Assembly (NCBI GenBank): GCA_035472475.1
Contig: DATIPA010000186.1
Span: 1-30,851, forward strand
Direction: 5' to 3'
DNA: 30,851 bases
Origin: JAFAXD01 sp035472475
GTDB taxonomy: Bacteria; Pseudomonadota; Alphaproteobacteria; Rhizobiales; Xanthobacteraceae
Part shown: positions 1 to 6,739 of the stretch, in pieces
How positions within the stretch are numbered: position 1 is the stretch's first letter
Layout of the letters: every line of letters begins with the position of its first letter
The notes under the pieces: generated by a model
Seen by the model: only the letters and a program-made list of their open reading frames with translations
Told to the model about the DNA's origin: nothing
Databases searched by the model: none
Program-made: the position numbers and the translations under genes

Positions 1-1058
1 CAGTTGCCGACAAGCTCAAGGCGTTTGGTTGCGACGAGGTCGTGCCTGGCATCGGTCGCACCGGCGTCGTCGGGGTGATCCGCGGCAGGCGCGGGCAGGG
101 CGACAAAGTCATCGGGCTGCGCGCCGACATGGACGCGCTGCCGATCGAGGAAGCGACGAGATTGCCCTACAAGTCGACGGTGCCCGGGAAAATGCATGCC
201 TGCGGCCACGACGGGCATACCGCGATGTTACTCGGCGCCGCCAAATACCTGGCCGAGACGCGCAACTTTGCCGGCACCGCGGTGCTGGTGTTTCAGCCGG
301 CCGAGGAGGGCGGCGGTGGCGGGCGGGAAATGGTGAAGGACGGCCTGATGGAGCGCTTCGGCGTCCAGGAGGTCTACGGCATGCACAATTATCCCGGGCT
401 CCCGCTCGGGCAATTCGGAATCCGCACCGGCCCGCTGATGGCCTCGGCGGACACGGTGACGATCGAAATCGAGGGGGTCGGCGGGCACGCGGCGCGACCG
501 CAACTGTCGGTCGATACCGTCCTGGTCGGCGCGCAGATCATCAACCAGATCCAAACAATCGTGGCGCGCAATGTCGATCCGATCAAATCGGCGGTGATCT
601 CGATCTGCGTGTTCCAGGCCGGGACCACCGACAATGTCATTCCGCAGACCGCGCACCTGCGCGGCACCGCGCGCGCGCTGAGCCCGGACGTTCGCGATCT
701 TCTGGAAAAGCGCCTGCACGAGGTCGTCGAAGGCACGGCGCGGCTCTATGGCGCCAAGGCGAAACTCAACTATCGGCGCGGCTACCCGGTGCTCAAGAAT
801 CACGAGCGGCAGACTGCGTTCGCTGCGTCGATCGCATCCGAGATCGTTGGCGTAGATCGCGTCGATACGAACTTTCCACCGGTTATGGGAGCGGAGGATT
901 TCTCCTACATGCTGGAGGCACGCGCCGGCGCGTTCATTTTCGTCGGCAACGGCGACAGCGCCGGGCTGCACCATCCCGCCTACAACTTCAACGATGACGT
1001 GATCCCGGTCGGGACGTCTTATTGGGTGCGTCTGGTCGAGACGGCGATGGCCAGCTGA
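1..1058 (+). CDS. M20 family amidohydrolase (hippurate hydrolase / N-acyl-amino-acid amidohydrolase type), 5' end missing
   Basis: The reading frame is open from the left edge, so the N-terminus lies outside the window; about 351 residues are visible. The family hydrolyses N-acylated amino acids or related amides in the cytosol with a two-metal centre. The sequence shows the M20 metal-site signatures: RADMDALP near nt 122, HACGHDGH near nt 195-218, and QPAEEGGGG near nt 294-320, where the tandem Glu pair supplies the catalytic base and a metal ligand. A dimerisation (lid) domain follows, with GVGGHAARP near nt 475-500. The C-terminal motif GAEDFSYML near nt 890 is typical of the hippurate hydrolase / IAA-amino-acid hydrolase subgroup. 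The exact substrate cannot be read from sequence. The next gene runs convergently and ends 25 nt away. Confidence 0.9.
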   Translation, partial: VADKLKAFGCDEVVPGIGRTGVVGVIRGRRGQGDKVIGLRADMDALPIEEATRLPYKSTVPGKMHACGHDGHTAMLLGAAKYLAETRNFAGTAVLVFQPAEEGGGGGREMVKDGLMERFGVQEVYGMHNYPGLPLGQFGIRTGPLMASADTVTIEIEGVGGHAARPQLSVDTVLVGAQIINQIQTIVARNVDPIKSAVISICVFQAGTTDNVIPQTAHLRGTARALSPDVRDLLEKRLHEVVEGTARLYGAKAKLNYRRGYPVLKNHERQTAFAASIASEIVGVDRVDTNFPPVMGAEDFSYMLEARAGAFIFVGNGDSAGLHHPAYNFNDDVIPVGTSYWVRLVETAMAS

Positions 1059-1083
1059 GGAGTTGACGTCGGCTTCGGCGTGA

Positions 1084-3789
1084 CTACTGCGCCGCCTCGA
1101 TACGCTTCTCAGCGGGCTTAGCCGCTTCGACAATTGCGACCTCGGCGATGCTCGCGGGCCGCAGCCGCTGGACCAAACGGATTTCAAGCCCGCGCCAGAA
1201 TGCGAAATCGTTGACGCGCGAGCCTTCCAGCGCCGCCAGAACGGCCGCCGCCAGGAACGGCAGACTCTGGATCACGAGGACGTCAGCAAAGAGATTGATT
1301 TCGCGCACCTGCTCGTAGTTGGTCTCAAACACCAGCGCTGCCCCAAGCACGAGCAGGCCGCCGAGGATCGCCTCATAGAAGGCCGGGAACTGCTGGCGAC
1401 GGCGCCCGCTGCCACCCTTCGCGGTGCGGACAAACGGCAGGTGCTCCTTGATCAGGCCGATGGCTACCGCGCGCGCGACCGTCCACTGCATGGCAACCGC
1501 GGCCAGCATGGCGGCGGCGGCGTGCCGCGCAGGGATCGCGACCCGTGCCCGGTACAGCACCGCGAAATGCACGACCGAGACCGCAAAGGTCGCGATGATC
1601 GGCAGCGTGAGGATCTTGTCGGGGATCGCAATGCCCACAAACGCAACGACCGGGACCCAGATCAGGTTCAGCAGCGCGACCAGCACGCCGACGCTTTCCG
1701 CGCCGAGCCAATTAAGCCATCCCATCGCGAACTCGCGGCGTTGATCGCGTGAGAGCCGGCTCATTCCGGTCAGTAGGGAGCGGCAATGCTTCTTGGCGAT
1801 CTGCAACCCGCCAAACGCCCAGCGGTGGCGCTGCTTTTTGTAGGCTTCGAAGGTGTCGGGCAGGAGCCCGAAGCCATAGCGACGGTCGGTGTAGTGGGCG
1901 AGCCATCCCTGCTCGAGCAGTGTCAGCCCGAGGTCGGTATCTTCGCAGATCGTATCGCTCGACCAGCCCCCGGCGCCTTCGAGCGCCTGCCTGCGCACAA
2001 GGCACATGGTGCCATGCACGATGATGGCGTTGGCCTCGTTGCGCAGAACCATGCCGATGTCGAAGAAGCCGGAGTATTCGCCGCACATGGCGCGGTGCAT
2101 CGGGCTGCGGCTGCCGTCCCGGTGGTCCTGCGGCGCCTGGATCAAGCCCACCTTGGGGTCAGCAAATGCCGGGACCAGGTCTTTAAGCCAGTCGGGCCGG
2201 ACCACGTAGTCCGCATCGACCACGCCGATGATCTCGGCATCGGGAGCGCTGTGCGCGAGGGCGATCCGCAGCGCACCCGCCTTGAAGCCGGCGACGTTCT
2301 CGACGTTGAGGAACTTGAACCGCTCACCGAGCGCGGCGCAGTGGTCCTCGATCGGGCGCCAGAGGGCGGGATCGGGCGTGTTATTGATGACGACCACGCA
2401 TTCGAAGTTCGGATAGTCGAGGCCCGCGATCGCGTCGAGCGTCGCCTTGAGCATTTCAGGCGGCTCCATGTGGGCCGGCACATGGATCGAGACCTTGGGT
2501 GTATAGCCCGGAGCGACCGGAGGGGCGGGGACCGGCAACAGCCGCTGCGGCGGCAACCCGAACAGGATCGCGGCGATCTCCTGGATGCGGGCCAGCGTGA
2601 TCAGGATCAGTGGCACCAACAGCACGATTGCAAACCCGAGCGCGAACGCCGAGCCCGGAACGAAATAGTGGCCGTTCCAATATTCGAAGACCGTCGCCGC
2701 CCAGGCGCCGACCGCGTGCGCCGCGAAGGCGAGAAGGATGGTCTGGCCAAGGGTCGCGTCGATGATCGCCAGGATAGGAAGCGACAGCAGAAATCCGGCC
2801 GCGACCGCGATCACCGCGAGCTTCCAATGGTCGGCGTCCTGGATCGGTCCGTTCCATTGGAACTTCGGCTGGCGCGAGGCGTCAAACAGCCCCCAGTAGG
2901 ACCCGACGCTTCCTTCAAACGTCTTCCAGGGCTGATCGAACGCCTCGATGATGTTGTAATCGATGCCTTGTGCGTCAGCCCGCGCGACAAAGCCGCGGAT
3001 GACCGCCGCCTGCTCCTGGCGGCCCGGCATGGCGGCTTGGCGATTGTAGCCCGCGCTCGGCCACCCGAATTCCGCGAGCACCACGCGTTTGCCGGGGTAC
3101 ATCTGCCGGAGCGCATTGTAAGAGTCGATCGCCGCGTCGACGGCCTGATCGTAGGCGACACCATTCCAGTACGGCAGGCTGTGCGCGGCGATGAAGTCGA
3201 CGGCCGCCGCGAGCTTGATGGAATCCTTACCGAGCTCGGTCCAAGAGCTTACGATTTCGCCTGTTGTAACAGGTATTTGAACAGATTTCTTTACGCGTTG
3301 AATGATCCGGATGAGACTGTCGATCGACTGGTCGGCCCGGTAGATCGTTTCGTTGCCAACCACGATTGCGTTGATGTTGCTGTGGTGTCGCGCGAGATCG
3401 ATCGCAGAGCGGATCTCGCGCTCATTGCGCTCCCCAGCGGCGGGGATGTCGCGCCCGTCGCTATCCTTGTCCTTGGTAAGCCAGACGCCGAGCGTAACCT
3501 TGAGGCCAAGCTCGGCCGCGACGTCCGGCACGGCCTCGAGGCCGCCGGTGGAGGAATAGGTCCGGACGGTGCGCGTGTAGGGCGCGATCGTGCGCAGATC
3601 CTTGCGGATCTGTTCGATCGTCGGCTGGGTGCTCAGGTCGTCGGGATGGGAAATTCCCTCGAACGGCGCGTAGGACAGGCTGGCAAGTGGCTTGTTGACT
3701 TCGGGAGCGACCTGCCGGCTCTCGAAAAAAGCCCAAACGCCGGCATGCAGGCACGCTGCAAGCGCGACGACTGCTGCGACGGAGCGCAT
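1084..3789 (-). CDS. ndvB: NdvB-like cyclic beta-(1,3)-glucan synthase: periplasmic GH17 domain fused to a membrane GT2 glycosyltransferase
   Basis: Seen: 901 residues with an N-terminal signal anchor (about 4-22). A GH17 domain follows (about 37-312), with acid/base Glu147 in VVGNE and nucleophile Glu240 in AEFGWPS. Three membrane spans follow (about 323-400), then a cytoplasmic GT2 domain (about 430-660) with DxD Asp525/Asp527, CED at 615-617 and QRHRW at 653-657. About five more spans complete the protein (690-855). Known: Bradyrhizobium NdvB has this architecture and about this length, and polymerises UDP-glucose into beta-1,3-glucan; GH17 domains of this type can act as transglycosylases. 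Inferred: the GT2 domain extends and exports the chain, and the GH17 domain remodels or cyclises it in the periplasm. The start is the first ATG before the signal anchor. The gene lies downstream of the ndvD-like gene on the same strand, with a 190-nt gap. The product is probably an osmoregulated or symbiosis-related glucan, but linkage and ring size are not readable. Confidence 0.85.
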   Translation of the reverse strand: MRSVAAVVALAACLHAGVWAFFESRQVAPEVNKPLASLSYAPFEGISHPDDLSTQPTIEQIRKDLRTIAPYTRTVRTYSSTGGLEAVPDVAAELGLKVTLGVWLTKDKDSDGRDIPAAGERNEREIRSAIDLARHHSNINAIVVGNETIYRADQSIDSLIRIIQRVKKSVQIPVTTGEIVSSWTELGKDSIKLAAAVDFIAAHSLPYWNGVAYDQAVDAAIDSYNALRQMYPGKRVVLAEFGWPSAGYNRQAAMPGRQEQAAVIRGFVARADAQGIDYNIIEAFDQPWKTFEGSVGSYWGLFDASRQPKFQWNGPIQDADHWKLAVIAVAAGFLLSLPILAIIDATLGQTILLAFAAHAVGAWAATVFEYWNGHYFVPGSAFALGFAIVLLVPLILITLARIQEIAAILFGLPPQRLLPVPAPPVAPGYTPKVSIHVPAHMEPPEMLKATLDAIAGLDYPNFECVVVINNTPDPALWRPIEDHCAALGERFKFLNVENVAGFKAGALRIALAHSAPDAEIIGVVDADYVVRPDWLKDLVPAFADPKVGLIQAPQDHRDGSRSPMHRAMCGEYSGFFDIGMVLRNEANAIIVHGTMCLVRRQALEGAGGWSSDTICEDTDLGLTLLEQGWLAHYTDRRYGFGLLPDTFEAYKKQRHRWAFGGLQIAKKHCRSLLTGMSRLSRDQRREFAMGWLNWLGAESVGVLVALLNLIWVPVVAFVGIAIPDKILTLPIIATFAVSVVHFAVLYRARVAIPARHAAAAMLAAVAMQWTVARAVAIGLIKEHLPFVRTAKGGSGRRRQQFPAFYEAILGGLLVLGAALVFETNYEQVREINLFADVLVIQSLPFLAAAVLAALEGSRVNDFAFWRGLEIRLVQRLRPASIAEVAIVEAAKPAEKRIEAAQ

Positions 3790-3979
3790 CTCACTCGTTA
3801 CCGTGCGGGGCGGAATTGCACTCGGTTCGAGCCTGTCCCCTAGGCGCGACCAAGCATCGCGGCAGGTCGATGTAGATCAGCTCTTGGCTACAAATTAGAC
3901 GTGGCAATTTATTGGCACCAGAGGGCAGCGCAAAAATATTTGCTGCATCTGCGCTTCAACAACTCGGTGCGCGCAAAGG
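3790..3979. other. Intergenic region upstream of ndvB
   Basis: These 190 nt separate the stop of the ndvD-like gene from the ndvB start and should hold the ndvB promoter, although no convincing -35/-10 pair was found. The region is AT-richer than its surroundings around 3890-3960. It contains one copy of a 14-nt element (3910-3923) that recurs upstream of the ndvD-like gene. On the minus strand a 17-codon frame (3962-3909, TTG start) ends in Leu-Trp-Cys-Gln; it is too short to call a gene. Confidence 0.5.
3910..3923 (-). repeat. 14-nt ndv direct repeat, copy 1 (upstream of ndvB)
   Basis: The plus-strand sequence tattggcaccagag is identical to 4602-4615. This copy lies 120 nt upstream of the ndvB start codon (3789) in the direction of transcription. 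The other copy lies 124 nt upstream of the ndvD-like start, in the same orientation. The matched placement suggests a shared regulatory site. A chance repeat is possible, because one or two 14-mers are expected to recur by chance somewhere in a window this size. Confidence 0.4.
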
Positions 3980-4477
3980 CTAGCGGCTGGTGGTGCCTTG
4001 AGGTTGTTCGGCCGTCGCCGCCGGCGCCTGCGCGGGCTGCTGGGCCGCCGTCGGGCTGATCCAGCACGCCTGGATGCGCTCATTGACCTGCCCAGGCGTC
4101 TTCGGGTCAACGATGACATCCGCTCCCTGGCGTACCAAGCACCTGAACGTTGCCTGAATATGGCCGCCCGGACAGCCGAACCGGTCATAGAGGTCGAGAT
4201 GGCGGAAGGCCGTGTCGAGATCGTCGCGTATCAGCAGGTTGATGACCCGCTGGCCCAGCCAGTAGCACTCCGGATTGGCGGCCGGCCCAGTCAGTTGGCG
4301 TCCTACCTCGGATATCTCGTCAATTCTTTTGCGCACGTCTTCGCTGCGGCTGGCGTCCTTCGGCTTGGCGTCCCCCGTCTTCTGATCGCTCCCCTGAGCG
4401 AGCGCTCCGAACGCGGACAGGCAGATGGTACCAAGCACGGCCAGCGCAGCGGCCCCGCGCACGACTGATTTCTTCAT
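3980..4477 (-). CDS. Small secreted four-cysteine protein in the ndvD position (putative beta-1,3/beta-1,6-glucan biosynthesis protein)
   Basis: Seen: 165 residues from the ATG at 4477. The N-terminus MKKSVVRGAAALAVLGTI, a hydrophobic stretch and an A-L-A-Q site form a good Sec signal peptide (about 1-28). A polar linker follows (about 30-60). The mature domain carries four cysteines in the contexts PECYWLG, RFGCPGG, FRCLVRQ and QACWIS, suggesting two periplasmic disulfides. The tail is Ala/Gln/Pro-rich. An in-frame ATG at 4516 would add 13 residues ahead of the Lys-rich signal start and is less likely. Known: Bradyrhizobium has a third glucan gene, ndvD, in the same gene cluster, and short secreted proteins of this look are often annotated as beta-1,3/beta-1,6-glucan biosynthesis proteins. 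I infer an accessory role in periplasmic glucan assembly. Identity with ndvD itself is not proven, and this protein may be smaller than the reported NdvD. Confidence 0.7.
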   Translation of the reverse strand: MKKSVVRGAAALAVLGTICLSAFGALAQGSDQKTGDAKPKDASRSEDVRKRIDEISEVGRQLTGPAANPECYWLGQRVINLLIRDDLDTAFRHLDLYDRFGCPGGHIQATFRCLVRQGADVIVDPKTPGQVNERIQACWISPTAAQQPAQAPAATAEQPQGTTSR

Positions 4478-4522
4478 GGTTTGCTTTGAATTGACGTGTT
4501 CGAACCCCCGGCGCACCCCCAG

Positions 4523-4639
4523 TCAGCACCCGAAAGCGTCCGCATTGCGGCGTACCCAGCCCTGGCAGATCGGCTCTCGCGGCCAAGTGCCGCCGCAGAT
4601 GTATTGGCACCAGAGTGGGCGCGCGATAAGCCTCGCCAT
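4523..4639 (-). CDS. Possible 38-residue Cys/Trp-rich small protein
   Basis: An ATG-to-TGA frame of 38 codons lies between the ndvD-like gene and ndvC, on the minus strand. A GAGGA sequence precedes the ATG with a 9-nt spacer, which is a plausible ribosome-binding site. The peptide begins MARLIARPLWCQYIC and contains four cysteines (11, 15, 25, 38) and three tryptophans (10, 19, 28), with no signal peptide. The 14-nt ndv repeat lies inside it and encodes its Leu-Trp-Cys-Gln. It would be the first gene of an ndvD-ndvB transcript, but its start is only 23 nt from the divergent ndvC ATG, which leaves little promoter space. It may be a chance frame; only conservation or expression data would settle it. 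Confidence 0.3.
   Translation of the reverse strand: MARLIARPLWCQYICGGTWPREPICQGWVRRNADAFGC
4602..4615 (-). repeat. 14-nt ndv direct repeat, copy 2 (between the ndvD-like gene and ndvC)
   Basis: Identical to 3910-3923. It lies 124 nt upstream of the ndvD-like start (4477) and 47 nt upstream of the divergent ndvC ATG (4663), so one site could serve both directions. It also overlaps the possible 38-codon frame on the minus strand. Confidence 0.4.
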
Positions 4640-4662
4640 CTAAGCACGTCCTCGGGGCCTTG

Positions 4663-6264
4663 ATGAAGGTATGGGCGGTATTTTTCGCGCTGGCGGCAAC
4701 GATCATTGTCGCCGCCTGGTGGTGGCTCGGCGCGCCAGCAAGGATTCCGGTGGCCCCGCTCGCCGCGGGTGAAAAGCTGCCGTGCGTGTCCTATGCCCCG
4801 TTCCGCGGCGATCAGACGCCGCTCGACCTGGCGACCCGCATCCCGGCGTGGCAGATCGAGGATGACCTCACCCAGCTTGCCCCGTTGACCGAGTGCGTGC
4901 GGACCTATTCGGTCAACCTCGGCCTCGACCAGATCACACCAATTGCCCAGCGCCATGGTCTCAAGGTCCTGCAAGGGCTGTGGCTTGGACGCGACCCGGA
5001 GTTCAACCGGTTCCAGATCGATACGGCCGTGGTCCTCGCCAACCGCTACCCCGATGTCATACGGGCAATCGTGGTGGGGAACGAGGTTTTGCTGCGCGGC
5101 GAATTGTCCGCCTCGGCCCTCACGGACGTCATTCGCAAGGTCAAGGCAGCGGTGCCGGTCCCGGTGACCTATGCGGACGTTTGGGAGTTTTGGTTGCGCA
5201 ACCGCGAGGTCGCGTCAGCGGTCGATTTTGTGACCATCCACCTCCTGCCGTACTGGGAGGATGTGCCGGTCCCGGCAGGCGAGGCGGCCAATCATGTCGC
5301 AGCGATCACGCGCCAGGTGGCGGCGGCCTTCGCCGGCAAGGAAATCATGGTCGGGGAGTTCGGCTGGCCGAGCGCCGGCCGGATGCGGCAAGGCGCGCTG
5401 CCGTCGCCGATCAACCAAGCCCTGGTGGCGCAGGAGGTGCTCGCGCGCGCCAAGCAGGAGGGGCTTCGGGTCAATCTGATTGAAGCCTTCGACCAGCCCT
5501 GGAAACGTGCCCTTGAAGGGACCGTCGGCGGCCACTGGGGGTTCCTGACCGCGGACACGAGGGTGCCGAAATTCGCCTGGGGCAAGCCCGTTTCCGATCA
5601 TCCGCACTGGATTTGGCAGGCGCTCGCCGGGATTGCGCTGGCGGGCGCGGTGTTCGCGCTCGCCGCCTTGCTTGGGCCGCCGGACAAGCTGTCGCTGCCG
5701 AGGCGGTTCGGCATCCTGGCCAACGCGGTTATTCCCGGGATTTTCCTCGGCGGGGCAATCGCGAATGTTCCGGTGGAAAGCTTCGGGATCGGAGGCTGGG
5801 CCCGCTCGCTTGCGCTGTTGGCGGTGGTCGTCGTTGCGCCGCTGGCTAGCACCGCCGCCCTGGTGCGCGGCGTCGCCGTACCCCCGTTTGCCCGCATCCT
5901 GGGACGCCTCGACGAGCGACCGTCGGGATTGACCGCCTCCGTGCTCGGAACCGGCCTTGTGATCCTGACCGTGCTTGCGGTCCAGGTTGCGCTCGGCCTT
6001 GTGTTCGATCCGCGTTATCGCGACTTTCCGTTTGTGCCGCTGACGGCCGCAACGGCGCCCTATGCGGTCCTGGCACTGCTCACCGATCGGGGCGCGCCCC
6101 GGCCAAGCGCAGCCGAAGCGATTGCGGCCATCACGCTGGCGCTATCCGCGATCTACATCGCGATCAACGAGACGGTGGCAAACTGGCAGGCCCTGTGGCT
6201 CGGCGCCGTTCTGCTCGTCCTCGCGGCTATTCTGGCTCGCTCACGGGGCGCGCGAAGCTCATGA
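4663..6264 (+). CDS. ndvC: NdvC-like beta-glucan transglycosylase: GH17 domain with C-terminal membrane spans
   Basis: Seen: 533 residues from the ATG at 4663 (a TTG directly before it is less likely). There is an N-terminal signal anchor (about 4-22). A GH17 domain (about 38-310) carries acid/base Glu141 in VVGNE and nucleophile Glu232 in VGEFGWPS. Multiple hydrophobic spans follow (about 317-337, 348-368, 380-402, 425-447, 460-475, 485-502, 508-525). There is no GT2 domain. Known: Bradyrhizobium NdvC, about 62 kDa, has this layout and is needed for beta-1,6 linkages in the cyclic glucan. Inferred: this protein acts on the NdvB product in the periplasm, forming beta-1,6 bonds. It is divergent from the ndvD-like and ndvB genes. 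Its last 38 nt overlap the end of the convergent gene at 6227-6604. The GH17 domain is a paralogue of the NdvB one, with shared SYAPF, RTYS, VVGNE, EFGWPSAG and EAFDQPWK blocks. Confidence 0.82.
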   Translation: MKVWAVFFALAATIIVAAWWWLGAPARIPVAPLAAGEKLPCVSYAPFRGDQTPLDLATRIPAWQIEDDLTQLAPLTECVRTYSVNLGLDQITPIAQRHGLKVLQGLWLGRDPEFNRFQIDTAVVLANRYPDVIRAIVVGNEVLLRGELSASALTDVIRKVKAAVPVPVTYADVWEFWLRNREVASAVDFVTIHLLPYWEDVPVPAGEAANHVAAITRQVAAAFAGKEIMVGEFGWPSAGRMRQGALPSPINQALVAQEVLARAKQEGLRVNLIEAFDQPWKRALEGTVGGHWGFLTADTRVPKFAWGKPVSDHPHWIWQALAGIALAGAVFALAALLGPPDKLSLPRRFGILANAVIPGIFLGGAIANVPVESFGIGGWARSLALLAVVVVAPLASTAALVRGVAVPPFARILGRLDERPSGLTASVLGTGLVILTVLAVQVALGLVFDPRYRDFPFVPLTAATAPYAVLALLTDRGAPRPSAAEAIAAITLALSAIYIAINETVANWQALWLGAVLLVLAAILARSRGARSS

Positions 6265-6604
6265 TCACAAGGCCGGCCGCTAGGCCTGCAAGCCCGGCAT
6301 TGTAAAGCACGAGGCCAAAGGCGCTCGCCGCCAGGGCGAAGGCGAACATGGCTGGAGAGGGCCGGACAAGGTTGATCGCGGCGGCGCCGAACGCAATCCA
6401 GCCGAACACCAGATGGGCGCCCAGGGTGTAGGCGACCCGCCGGATTACGCAGAGCGAGGTATCCAGTCCGGCGTCGCACGCGAGGCCTAGCGGGGTATTC
6501 TCAATGCCCCAGTAGCGCAGGTAAAGCGCATAACCGAGCGCCAGAAAACCGATTGAAATGAGCCAGTTGGCTTGGCGAGCCGTCGGCATGAAGCGCGCGC
6601 GCAT
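6227..6604 (-). CDS. Small multi-span membrane protein, unknown function
   Basis: The frame encodes 125 residues with about four hydrophobic segments (about 13-32, 58-82, 85-100, 102-118). Two cysteines (about 43 and 52) lie in the loop after the first span, which may face the periplasm. No family motif was recognised. A start at the internal Met6 (6589) is also possible; neither start has a clear Shine-Dalgarno sequence. Its 3' end overlaps the end of ndvC by 38 nt in a convergent arrangement, and its 5' end faces glmU across 135 nt. Membrane-protein composition and position support a real gene. Function is unknown, and a link to glucan synthesis would be a guess based on position. Confidence 0.7.
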   Translation of the reverse strand: MRARFMPTARQANWLISIGFLALGYALYLRYWGIENTPLGLACDAGLDTSLCVIRRVAYTLGAHLVFGWIAFGAAAINLVRPSPAMFAFALAASAFGLVLYNAGLAGLAAGLVIMSFARPVSEPE

Positions 6605-6624
6605 TGCAATATCCGTGAAAATCG

Positions 6625-6664
6625 CGGCACTGAAGCCGACGGTTAGGTCGTTTTTTCAGTGCCG
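6625..6664. repeat. 10-bp inverted repeat between the small membrane gene and glmU
   Basis: cggcactgaa (6625-6634) and ttcagtgccg (6655-6664) are perfect reverse complements separated by 20 nt. The loop holds a short cgac/gtcg pairing followed by six T residues. The element lies in the divergent promoter region of the membrane gene (start 6604) and glmU (start 6740). It could be an operator or an RNA hairpin. The T-run could make it terminator-like in the plus direction, but no plus-strand gene ends close upstream. Confidence 0.4.
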
Positions 6665-6739
6665 TAGGCACCCGGACTTATCGAATTGTTGAGCGTAACT
6701 TGGGATGTTTACGGCCCTATAGTTGCACGGACGACGTGA

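Noticed and set aside
1786..3843. A 685-codon open frame antisense to ndvB
   Set aside because: It is the shadow of a GC-rich coding frame: its product is rich in Arg, Asp and His and has no recognisable motif, while the opposite strand encodes intact GH17 and GT2 domains.
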